64,000 bases of DNA from Clytia hemisphaerica. Its lineage: Eukaryota; Cnidaria; Hydrozoa; Leptothecata; Clytiidae. Below are positions 11,604-27,193 of the stretch, piece after piece (within the stretch, counting starts at the first letter, position 1; each line of letters begins with the position of its first letter). Under the pieces are notes generated by a model that made no database searches, was not told the origin of the DNA, and saw nothing but the letters and a program-made list of their open reading frames with translations. A program made the translations under genes and the position numbers. The DNA lies in assembly GCA_902728285.1 (NCBI GenBank), contig CACVBU010000682.1:791005-855004 (forward strand), written 5' to 3'.

Positions 11604-11711
11604 CTTCACCAGGCACCTCAACAACCAAACAACCAGCTAACGACCACATATACAGTTTGTTAGTACCAGCACATAAAGCCAACCGGATTTCTTTCGGATC
11701 CCAGGAGAAGG
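11604..11711 (-). CDS. Single WRAP73 (WDR8)-like WD-repeat exon
   Basis: On the minus strand an acceptor TTTTTTCAG is followed by a 108-nt open exon and a donor GTCAGT. It reads FSWDPKEIRLALCAGTNKLY then MWSLAGCLVVEVPGEG. This closely follows the penultimate WD segment of WRAP73, where vertebrate proteins have a WDP ... RLA-CTG ... LYLWSPAGC ... VQVPGEG pattern. WRAP73 acts at centrosomes and spindle poles. Both splice sites look intact, but I found no neighbouring exon within several kb on either side. It is either part of a gene with long introns or a stray exon copy. Confidence 0.5.
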
Positions 11712-12549
11712 CTGAAAAAATGAAAATACAACTGGTTGTTTTTAATTAGCAATCACCTGTAGAAAGAAAATATCCAAATTAATTTTCTATTACCGAATTA
11801 TATTGTTGTTTAGAATCTTTTAGCACGATGTCCTTAAAATTAGGATATTATATGAAAATAGAGAAAATAATGCCAATAGAGTCCCAAGTAATTCAACTTA
11901 CACAATTTTTGATAGAACTGCATATAAATCGATTATTATCGGTCGGCTCTGTCGAACAGAAATTTGCATAACTTCAACTTGTTCGGGCTGATGATTCGTT
12001 TTGTTTCTTAAAAACTTTTTTCCAATAATGCACTAAAAATAGAGGATTAAAAATTAAAGATTTCATCACAGGTTTTGCAGTCACTTAAATTGTTGAGAAA
12101 ATCTTTTCCAATTTTTTCATTACGAAAAGTTCACTTCAAATGGTCCAAATAGGAATAATTATCATATTTATAGAATATTTTAAGATGAAGAGAAACGTAG
12201 CACAAAAAAAATCCACTAAATTAAAAAAATTTGAATCATTCCAATACAATAATCAAATCTCGTCAATACGAACAAAAGTAGAATCGAAACCCTAAAAAGG
12301 TCTTCCAAGTTCAAAAATCTAGGTATTGGTCAGAAACCCTCATTATCGTTAAAATGAAACAGTTTATCTTCAACGGAGCAGAAAAAAAATTATAAAAGTA
12401 TATGATAAATTTCCTCGAAGCATATAAATTTTAAGCTTGGATTTCAAAAAGTACTATGTTCGTTATGGTACTTGTCATTATGGTCTAAAAAAATATTTAG
12501 GAACATTTAGGCCTGAAAATTTCGAAGAAAACGAGAAACTATTGTTCCC
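11712..12549. other. Non-coding stretch, nothing recognised
   Basis: AT-rich with no supported gene or bounded repeat. If the WRAP73-like exon belongs to a live gene, this is probably intron. Confidence 0.35.
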
Positions 12550-13066
12550 TACTCTCGGGTGCCTAATAAACGTACAGACCAAAATAAACGTACAGGGGAG
12601 AGAATAAAATTGGAATTAATAAACGTACAGGCCGAAAACGTACAGGCGAGAAATCAGAGCTAAAATAAGTAAACGTAGAGGCTAAAATAAACGTACAGGG
12701 AATAATCTACCAATTTTTGACTAACTAACTAAAGTACAGGTATATCTCTTATAGATCAATGACAAGTAGTACATAAGCAAAACTTTAGAATTTACTCGTG
12801 TAACACTCGAAATCTCCCACAATACTTTCAAATGTAATTAACGGCCTTTCAACATATCTTACTTGAACAAAAAATAACAATTTTTTGCCGTATGAATTGG
12901 GTGATATTGGGTGAAAATAAATAAACGTACGGGAGGGAATAAACGTACAGGCGGGAAAATTCTTCAGAATAAATAAACGTACAGTTCCTAATAAGGTGCG
13001 TACAGGCGGGAAATTCGACACGAAAAAAATAAACGTACATGTACGTTTATTAGGCACCCGAGAGTA
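12550..13066. mobile_element. TA-flanked MITE with perfect 27-bp ends and iterated AATAAACGTACAGG
   Basis: The ends 12550-12576 and 13040-13066 are perfect inverted repeats (outer part CTCTCGGGTGCCTAATAAAC), both bordered by TA. That is the target duplication expected of Tc1/mariner-type transposition. The interior carries about ten further copies of AATAAACGTACAGG or close variants, in the same orientation as the left end. The perfect arms suggest recent activity. No transposase is encoded. Confidence 0.88.
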
Positions 13067-13398
13067 TGAACTGAATCAGATTAACTAGGGTACCTCAATT
13101 TATCGCCAATTAGCAATTTGATTGGCTAAAAACGCGCCAAAACTTTCTTAAAGGCTCGGAAAATATGACGAAAATCTAAACTCGAAAAATACATCATGTA
13201 CCATAACTATTACTATTTGAAACATTAATTGTTCATCTTTTATAAATCTGCATTCTTTCTAATAATACCAGTTTCGATGAAACAGCAGGGTTCTCGAAAA
13301 GGTAGTAACATTTTCTCAAGAAAATTTTCGAGTTATGCAGGAATGATGAATTACTACTTATAGCCTAAAGAAGGAATCAGGAAAATGCATATCTAATA

Positions 13399-14541
13399 TC
13401 AAATTTTGTAATAAAGCATCCGTTTTGTTTTCGAAGCCAGAAACTTGTGCGGTGGCCTTAGGTCTGCTGTATACAGACAGCTGTCAGCATAACAGTCAAC
13501 TCTTGACTTGAAGGTTGTGTTCATTGTAAAGCCGAATTTCATTTTTAAGATGCTTTGTACTAGCACGCCAAACGCATAAACATCAGTCGAATAACTAGCA
13601 CAAGACCCGTTGAATAGTTCGGGAGCCAAATGATTTGAACCCTGAAACTTCTTTAAGACTTCTTGTACATTGTTTTTGGTGGAATACACCCTGCATGAAA
13701 ACGTAAACCCAACAATTCTAGGGGAACCATCTCTAACAATAACGTTGTCATTAATAAGATGGTTATGAATGACCCCTTTATCAAACAAAAAATTTAGTCC
13801 ATCAGCGACTCCCTCGATGATGGATTTGAAATTTGAGATAGAACTTATGGAAATAGATTTTTGTGACATTTCAAAGAGACTCATGCCATACTCAAATTTC
13901 ATGACATGAGCAAATATCCCGTTTGTGGGGACCAAACCAACTGTCGAAACCAAATTTGCGTGGCTTCCAACAAACTTTAGGAGACGATGTTCGTGACTTA
14001 GGACGGCTAAGCTCTGAAGACCGAAACTCTCTGGCTTATGTGTTTTCAGTACAACAGATTCTCCGTTGGAGAGGGTGACTTTTTTGGCAAAGCAAAACAG
14101 ACCAGGAATCAACATCTTTCCTTCCAACCCTTCAAAAGTGGAGGGGTCGAGCAAATCGGAATCTTCTTGTTGTAATATGGCATCACCACCAGCATGGAAA
14201 GTATTAGAAAAAAGTGAGGCGTCTACCATTAAAGTAGAGCGCCTTTCACCTAGCTGTTCTATTATCTTCAAACGGGTGAAGGCAGCGTTTCGAAGGGTTA
14301 GAGATGCATTTTTCTCTTTAAGTTGCTCAATTGTATCCGCTTGCTGTCCATTTATTCTTTTTAGTCGTTCTATCCGCCTGACTTTGGTGTCTATTGGCGC
14401 TTCTTCCTTCAATGTGAATTTGAATCTTTTTCGAGTCCCAGTCTTAAAAAATTTCAAAAAGGAATTAAGTTTGAGATACTGTTCGGATTGTATTGCAAAC
14501 CTTGCACTCTTGATTTTTGTTTTTAGTGGGTTTTTGAGCAT
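13399..14541 (-). CDS. Coiled-coil pseudokinase
   Basis: A 380-aa open frame with a basic N-terminus, a coiled-coil-like segment at about residues 52-100, and a protein-kinase-like domain from about 145 to 345. Landmarks: the ATP-site lysine in VVLK (K166), an alpha-C-like glutamate (E184), LAPELF as the APE motif and STDVYAFGVLV as subdomain IX. The HRD motif is HNH (259-261) and DFG is GFT (278-280), so both catalytic aspartates and the catalytic-loop lysine are missing; the asparagine (N266) remains. It should be inactive as a kinase and may act as a scaffold. The ATG at 14541 is the best start seen, but two acidic exon-like segments upstream on the same strand suggest the true N-terminus may be longer. 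I cannot assign it to a named pseudokinase family. Confidence 0.7.
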   Translation of the reverse strand: MLKNPLKTKIKSARFAIQSEQYLKLNSFLKFFKTGTRKRFKFTLKEEAPIDTKVRRIERLKRINGQQADTIEQLKEKNASLTLRNAAFTRLKIIEQLGERRSTLMVDASLFSNTFHAGGDAILQQEDSDLLDPSTFEGLEGKMLIPGLFCFAKKVTLSNGESVVLKTHKPESFGLQSLAVLSHEHRLLKFVGSHANLVSTVGLVPTNGIFAHVMKFEYGMSLFEMSQKSISISSISNFKSIIEGVADGLNFLFDKGVIHNHLINDNVIVRDGSPRIVGFTFSCRVYSTKNNVQEVLKKFQGSNHLAPELFNGSCASYSTDVYAFGVLVQSILKMKFGFTMNTTFKSRVDCYADSCLYTADLRPPHKFLASKTKRMLYYKI

Positions 14542-14607
14542 GAGTTTTTATGAGGATAATTGGTATTAAAAAGAAAGAAAGGAAATCATAATAATTTGAG
14601 TAAAAAC

Positions 14608-14688
14608 CTCTGTCTTTTCTATTTCTTCACTTGAATCTTCTGCGTATATTTCACTTGCATTATCGTCACTTATTTGGTGCTCAGTCGT
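14608..14688 (-). CDS. Putative acidic exon A upstream of the pseudokinase
   Basis: On the minus strand TTTTAAG precedes an open 27-codon segment (TTEHQISDDNASEIYAEDSS ...) that ends before GTTTTT. It closely resembles exon-like segment B at 14868-14951, with the same boundaries, so the pair looks like a tandem exon duplication. The donor is weak. It may be a 5' exon of the pseudokinase gene. Confidence 0.4.
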
Positions 14689-14867
14689 CTTAAAAGGATG
14701 GAAAAGATAAAAGATCAATCTTTTATGAATATCGTATTATGTACTGTATACTACTCTGCTGTCTTTATTACTGTAGAATACCTTTTGAAAGTCATCAAAA
14801 ATAAAAAAAATTGCTTCTATATGATAGCCCTTGCCGAGCTAACAAGAGCTTTAAGAATACTGAAAAC

Positions 14868-14951
14868 CTTTGTTTCTTCGTTTTCTTTGTCTATTGAATC
14901 TTCTGCGTCAGTCTCACTTGTGTTATCCTCACTTATTTGGTGGTCAGTCGA
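14868..14951 (-). CDS. Putative acidic exon B, duplicate of exon A
   Basis: A minus-strand 28-codon open segment (STDHQISEDNTSETDAEDSI ...) between TTTTAAG and GTTTTC. Most differences from segment A conserve the reading frame and acidic character, which argues for coding use. Linkage to the pseudokinase frame is inferred from position and strand only. Confidence 0.4.
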
Positions 14952-14963
14952 CTTAAAAGGACA

Positions 14964-17660
14964 AAGAAGATTTTCCAAGCTGAAGTATTACTTTTTAAGG
15001 TGAATTTTATGGCAGTAAAATGTTGTAGATGTGAAAATTTTCTATTAAATTCTTTCAAATTGATTAAAAATTATTTATCTTTTTAAGACTTTTAATTGAA
15101 AAATTGCAAATGAATGGGTGAGAATAAAAGTATTCTTGAATGAACATTGTTCCTGAGTACCTTCTGATTTGCATCTTTAGTTAAATCAAGTTTATCCACT
15201 TCTAAAGTTAAAGTAACCTATAATAAAGAATATTAAAAAATTCACTTAGCTCGGTCGTTACTTGACCTCGGGCAATATTTCTCAGTACAGCCCTCACTAA
15301 CCGGTCATTATTGTATTTGTTAACCATTCCCTTCAGCTTCTATTGATTTTTTAGCGCTTTATTCAGAAAAATAGCGAAATAAAGCGAAAAGAACCAATTG
15401 CATTGCGCAAAAAGCCGTGTAGCCCGTTTCGAAAAAGTAACAATGTAGCTATCAACCTTTAGCGATGTGGTCAACTTTTAAGGAGACTGGTAATAAATTT
15501 AAAAGGAAAATTTTTTTCAACGACGGTATCGGAAACACGAGATTTTAATTTGTTGAAATCGTAATGTTTTTTTTGTTTGTTGCAGAAATAAAAATTATGA
15601 ACTTTTTAAGTAATTTCTGACAAACTTAGGCAACTTGAAGAATAACAATTTAGTAGGATTTTTAACCTTGAATCGATTTGATAAATCTTCTCCAAGTGCT
15701 TTTAAAGCAATATCGACGTTAGAGCTTTCATCAATGAGTGTTTTAAATTTTTTCTAATTAAAAAAAAAACAAGACCTAATTAAAGAAAGCGAATAGACTT
15801 TTTAAGAAAACAGGTAAGCAAGTCATTGGAAAACGATGGCCCAAAAAAATCCCTTCATTATTATTTAAGAGATGTTGTATTGCAAATTAATAAACACTGA
15901 CGAAGCACTCACAATTAACATTTTCCCAACTTTCTAAAAATTCCGAAAATGATTTGCATTGCACGTTTTAAAACTTACCAGTTGTTTGATTTTGATATTG
16001 CCAAGTTTCTTTCTACGTTGGGCATACACTTTACCTAATATTTTTGGCTTGATCGTCGGATAAATTTGGTTAAACCATATTGCTAAATTGGAAAAGAATA
16101 CCTTTTGAGTAGGCTTTTAAAGTAAATCGGGTACATTACAAGGTGTAGCTTAACTTTTCTAAAGGGAACGGGAAATTACTTTTTAAAGGAATGGCAAAGG
16201 AATTATGAACCCTTCTTTCAATAGGCAAATAGTTCTACACCATTTTGTTGTGTTGAGGTAAACAAGTTTTTGCATTTTTTGAATAACATTCTCCGTCGGT
16301 GTTTTGTTTTGTATAAGTGGTGATTGTATATAAATAAAACACTCTTCCGGAACATGTTGAATTGTATTATACACATCCTTGGACAGTAAAAGAATATGAA
16401 AGTGAACTAGAAAAGTTTGAGTTTGGTTCCCTGCTAATTTTTTTATCTCCTATTTTTTGAACAGGATTGCAAATGATAGACAATTTTACAGTAGATACTT
16501 TTCACTACCAAATGATATTGACCGAACCTTTCACAAATTTAAACATCAAATTTTGCTTGATATTTTGCATTTTACCCAACATTAAATCACACAATCTCTA
16601 AGGACTGATTTTACTTTCTTGTACGTCCATTTTAGTTTTACTTTCAATAGAATCGTACGTAATGCATTTACTAGATGACAGCTCTTTGTCATATAAATGA
16701 AAGATTGAACAAAGAATAATTTAAAAAGATTAAGTCTTATCCAAAAAATTAAGACAGGGGATTAACCACTATTAACATATCAATTTGAACAGGGCTTCAT
16801 AATGCTGAGGTTTTGAAACAGGTTGCATTTATGAATGCAACATAATGACTTGTAATGATGACAATTAATACTCTGGGGAAAAACAAATGAAAGTATATTA
16901 TTTTCAGAGATAAGAAAACGAAAGATAGGAAGGGTGTTATCATAAATTCTGGGTAACAACTATTTCCTCCGAACCTAAACATTTCTGGCCATTCTGGGTC
17001 ATTAATTGAAAAATGTATAAGCAAAACAGACTTAAACTTACAAACTCCACAAATTTTAATTTCACTACCTAGTAAAATATCATGTCACACATAAATCAAT
17101 ACACTTATCATTATTTAAGAATAATCAACTCTAAACAATCCACTGCAAGAGTCAAAATATTGCCCTAAAACATATGTAGCTTCAGTTCACAAAAATCTTT
17201 AAATGTAAATAAGAGACATAATCGCCGAAATTAATCTGCATGCCATTTGAGTCTGAGGTTAAACTGAGAATGAAATCCATTAAAGTGTAAATAAAACACA
17301 TCCTGAATTTGCAAAGAATCATCATATAAAATAAAGCTTGTTTGAATTCTTGGAATATTGTTTCAAAGCAAGTTACTGTAAGAGCTTCTTTCCCAAGAAT
17401 GGGAGTGACAGTTATGTTATATATAACTCTCAACTTAATATAAAAAATTCAAACCTTCAAATAATTCTTCTTTTGTCTTGTTGTTATCTAAATTCAACTT
17501 ATTGATCGCTGCCATTAGTCTTCTGTGCACCAAAATTTTTTGAAAATGACCAAAATCGAATATATATAGCTATTTTAAATGGGTGGATGGATGGCTACCA
17601 AATTAATCAATTTTTAACTGAAAAAAGCATGTAAAATTGAAATAGTCAGCATTTATTCTC
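14964..17660. other. Gene-poor AT-rich stretch
   Basis: I found no supported exon, RNA gene or bounded repeat in about 2.7 kb. Short open frames here lack motifs and consistent splice context. Confidence 0.4.
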
Positions 17661-18012
17661 TATACCAGGCATTTACTATCCAATATAATCGATAATCAGC
17701 TGTGAGTGAAAAATAATTGATAAGCAATCGATGGAATATCCAATATAATTGAATCTTGTGCATCAATCAGTGATCGATTATTTCTGAGCTATTTATTATC
17801 TATCGATTACCTATTAATCATTTACACATACATAATATATCGATACACAATCAATGAGAAAATTAATAGATAAGTAGTCGATAAACAATCAAGCTTTGAA
17901 AAAATCTTGAGTATTGATTACCTATTGATTATATTGGATAGACATCTAATCCATTGATTACTTATTGTTCACAGTCGATTATTGATTATATCAATTAATT
18001 ACGCCTGGTATA
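17661..18012. mobile_element. AT-rich inverted-repeat element with TATACCAGGC ends
   Basis: TATACCAGGC (17661) and GCCTGGTATA (ending 18012) are inverted. Imperfect inverted similarity continues for about 45 bp (TATAATC-ATAATC--CTGTGA on both arms). The interior is dense in ATCGAT/ATTGATTA words. TA borders fit a TA-targeting DNA element. Confidence 0.6.
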
Positions 18013-18088
18013 TACCTTTCTAGTATCCTAATAAATAGACCTTTTGCTAATCAGGATATAATTTTTAAATACTGTAAATTGGTCTAAT

Positions 18089-18512
18089 GTCACATAGAAT
18101 GCAACCCCTCTGGCTCTTAGGGGGGGGGGGCTAGAACCTAAAGTTCTGGCTGGGGGCTCTTTTTCCCTAAGATCAGGGGGGGCTACTTACTCAGGGGGGG
18201 GCTAACCTAACAACTTTTTCCAAGAACTAAGAAATTTTTGTTTGTACATTTTGGTATTTTGTTTGTGTAATAATGAAGTCGTACTATTGTACGTACGTAC
18301 GTTTGTTGATTAGAATTTCAAAAGAAGACATTATACATTTGGTATCTCTTTCTCTTGTGTGGACATGCAAAATGAAGACCTTGCACTGTTTGAAATTTTT
18401 AAGCATAAATTAAAAATGTTTTTTGTGTTTTGGTAGGGGGGCTGTCCTTTTCGAATTTTGGTTGGGGCTAAATCTCAGGGGGGGCTTCAACCCCTCTGCA
18501 CTCTATGTGTCA
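18089..18512. mobile_element. G-run element with CACATAGARTGCA ends
   Basis: Left CACATAGAATGCAACCCCTC and right GGGGCTTCAACCCCTCTGCA-CTCTATGTG form imperfect inverted ends. The interior has four runs of 6-11 G with repeated GGGGGGGCT words. It probably belongs to the same broad group of poly-G inverted-repeat elements as 21471-21752. Confidence 0.45.
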
Positions 18513-19533
18513 CCATCCCTCATCTAATTCTGACACCCTTTAGAGCTGAAAATAATGACAGGTTGAAACTACTTTTCTTTGCTTCAGAGAGGAAATTTCC
18601 TTTTTCAACAAGTGATTCCAACTTTCATGTTTTCCCTTCTCTAACTAACTGCAACATGGGTGTTGTCTAAGCCCAAAATTGTCGATTTTGGTTGGATATT
18701 ATGGTGTACTAAGTGAGCACATTTTTCAATTTTTCACTTAAAATTTTAGGTTTTTAAAAATTCCGGAAGCAAAAAAATTAAAAACATTTTTTTCAAAAGT
18801 CAAAAAAAAAAATCACAAAATTTTTTCTTCAATCAAGGCATGAAAGACATTTTAACAAACTTGGAAAATGATTGAGATATTTAACTCTTGAACGGTCGTT
18901 AATAATACGTACCCAGTAAAATGGTATCAAAAATGAGGAATTCAGTGAAAAAATTGCCAAATTTGGCATTTTTGGGGGTGGTATACACCAATTTTGAGGA
19001 GAAAATCAGTTAGTTGGAATAACTGCAAGGGTGGTGGTGTCTGTAGAAAATGTCCAAAATTGCAGTTACTCCACATAGTGTCAAGGAGTAACTGCAAGAC
19101 CCCCTGTCTCTAAAGAAGGGTGTCGAAATTAGATGGATGTCAATATTAGACCAACGCACGGTAAGTATATGCTTATAAACTATTCTAATATTTTTCTGAC
19201 TTGTATGACTTGGGATATGTAAGGTGAGAAAAAACACCCAAAAATAACACCTTCACTGCACAAAACCATGTTTTTCGTATGCTTCCAATGAAAAACATGG
19301 TTCCAATTGTCGAATGCGATCGAATCTCAGTCGAACAGCTGATACGGTACAAGAGTGAATAAAATCAAATACAATTGAATCAATCGAATGTAATCGAACA
19401 TAATTGTTACAATCAAACGGCAAATTCTGAGTAATATTCAATTGCATTTGACAATCGAATTGCAATTATTCAATTGCATTCAATTTATTCGGCGTTCGAT
19501 TCATTCGATTGACACCCCCTATTTTTAGAAATA
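18513..19533. other. Non-coding stretch
   Basis: No gene was recognised. About 19260-19510 is rich in ATTCAATTG/CGAATTGCAATT words in both orientations, probably decayed repeat. Confidence 0.4.
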
Positions 19534-19691
19534 CAGTTGACGCTTTCTAATTAGACGTTCTACTATTCAATAGGCTCCCTTTATTCGATAAAATTTAAAG
19601 TCCCCGTCAACAAGAAACTCTTATAAACGACGCTCCCTTATTCGATGAAAATCCAATTCCCCTTGAAGATCGAATTAGAGAGCGTCAACTG
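19534..19691. mobile_element. Short pogo/Tigger-like MITE
   Basis: Left CAGTTGACGCTTTCTAATT, preceded by TA, and right AATTAGAGAGCGTCAACTG are terminal inverted repeats. CAGTTGAC...TTCGA ends resemble pogo-type elements. A related copy in the opposite orientation lies at about 43044-43165, sharing AAGGGGAATTGGATT and CGAATAAGGGAGCG. A more distant relative lies at 24906-25035. Confidence 0.65.
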
Positions 19692-19700
19692 CAATGAATA

Positions 19701-19925
19701 CCGTGAAGTTGGGTAACTTGCATAGGCCATAGCCCTCAAATGAATGACCTGGCTGGTCCTTAAAATACAAACTTAAATCAAAACAAAATAAAAATGGTAG
19801 AGTAGAACTGCGAGCAAAGCTGCGTAGTTCATTTGTTTTGAAATTTTGCTGCTTTGCTTGGTCAGTCATTTGAGGGGTATGCAAGTTAGCCTCCACTGAT
19901 GCAAGTTACCCAACTTAAATCACGG
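19701..19925. mobile_element. TA-flanked MITE (CCGTGA...TCACGG)
   Basis: TA, then CCGTGAAGTTGGGTAACTTG at 19699-19720, mirrors the right end (AAGTTACCCAACTT ... TCACGG, then TA at 19926-19927). A second inverted pair further in (CCCTCAAATGAATGACC against GGTCAGTCATTTGAGGGG) completes a foldback-like structure of about 225 bp. Confidence 0.7.
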
Positions 19926-19927
19926 TA

Positions 19928-20996
19928 AATGAATAATAATGTAAGTAATGAAATTTTCCCACTATCCACTATCAAATAATATTTTTTGTATTCAAAGATT
20001 GTTGTTCTCCCAAATGACTGAACGACTGTTGTACTAACTTTTCATATTCCATGTTAGTATCAAAATATTTGGTATCTTTCATTTAAATGCTTTCAAAACA
20101 CAAAAAGTAGGTAGGCAAACAACAAAAGTTCAGTCCACAGTCCAGTGCTGCACACCACACACCCCCGTCGTGGATGGCCTCTGCCAGAGCTCTATACCCC
20201 TGGGCCCTGGGTCAATCAAACCATTCATCATTCAGAAAATAAATTGATTATCAAAGATTTTGACTATGATTAAAACTATATGTTCAAGTGACAAACGAAA
20301 TCAGAGCAGAGCATTTGATTGAAAAAGCAGCAGTCCAGCAGTACAGTATGGCAACAAGCTGGCGCCATTTTGATTCAATCTTCGCGCGCTTTGTTATGAT
20401 ACGCTATACAAATGCAAGCGCTCACTTTAACTCATTGACCATATATGGAAAATACTCTATTTTTAGCACTTGCAGGATTATTTAGTTAAACGCCGTCAGA
20501 TAGAAAAATCGAAAACACTTTCACTTTCTCGTAGAAACAGTCTACCATGTTTGAAGTAAGACTCTATCCTAACTGAAAGACCTTTCTAAGGAAATGAGGA
20601 TAAATATTGAAATTTTACTCTATACATATCACTTTGAACTTTAAAGGCTTTAAACATGTATTTTGAAGATTTGGTACGAGATTTTACAAAATGGAACACA
20701 TTATCAATTATATTTCAGATGGAAATATAATTTACTATTTACGTGTAAATTAAGCTTTATTGAAAATCACGAGAAGGTCACATGACTGACTCATGAAACT
20801 ATACTATTCAAGCGCAGCCACCAAGCTATACTTTAAAAGGACTGGAAAATCGTGGAATTTTTATTTTTTACTTTTATTACTAGCTTGGTTTTACTTTGAC
20901 TATTTAACCAACCGGTGTAAACAAAGGATCGCTTTCCGAGAATTTGAAAAGTGAAAGGTGCTGTGTTTTTCGGGAAGTGAGAAAAAGTCAGCGAAA
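19928..20996. other. Intergenic stretch upstream of cathepsin D
   Basis: No coding feature was recognised. The last few hundred bases presumably hold the cathepsin D promoter and 5' leader; I cannot identify a specific element. Confidence 0.35.
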
Positions 20997-26431
<5,435 letters not shown>

Positions 26432-27193
26432 TTTGACATGATTTTTTAGTATACTGTACACACAAAGTCCCTCAAATAAGTCTTGCAAAAACTTGGCTCG
26501 ACTTTCAGTATCTCACACTTGCACTTTAGGATTTTTCGTTTTTTCTATTTTATTGATGTAATATTGATTCTTTTTGTTTTTTAATGGTTCAATTGTTTTT
26601 CATTCGTATTTTGTATTTTTTTAAGAATTTAGGTTAAGCTTTGGTACAATATATAATAACTTTGTAAAACAGAAATCGATACAATACTGCTCAGTTTATT
26701 CCCTATTTGTAATATTTAGACAAACGCATCTCAAGTTTTTCGTGTCTGAAAACTTGGATAGATCCCCATAGAAATCTTTATTTTGGTCTTTGAAATATGA
26801 TTGGGGTCAGAGAACTAGGACAAGAGGAAGTGAGAAATGAGAAATCACCATGTGACCTGTATAAACACTGACATGAGCAGGATTTTGAACCCGTGTTGTT
26901 TTAGTAGGTTGTGTGAGAGTAGAGGGACTCATCGAATGAAAAAGTTATTTTTACATTCAAAGTTATGAAAACAATAATAATTAGTAACAGTCTATCAAAA
27001 TAATGTCATGAAATTTTCCATAGTCAAATCTCTTCGATTAAAATATATGTTGTACACCAAACTGTTATGTTAAAATGTTACAATCGTTCGCTTTTATAAA
27101 ACGTTATTGATATAGTTATGTAACGAATTCGGTCTTCTTGGATTTGTGGAATTAGTTTAACCTGCCAAATGATCGTGTGTGTGAATTGTTGGA
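26432..27193. other. Cathepsin-tubulin intergenic region
   Basis: This holds the cathepsin 3' untranslated region and the tubulin upstream region. No canonical AATAAA or TATA box could be assigned, and no repeat was recognised. Confidence 0.4.

Noticed and set aside
14066..14569. 167-aa plus-strand frame
   Set aside because: It lies antisense to the pseudokinase, whose frame has recognisable kinase subdomains.
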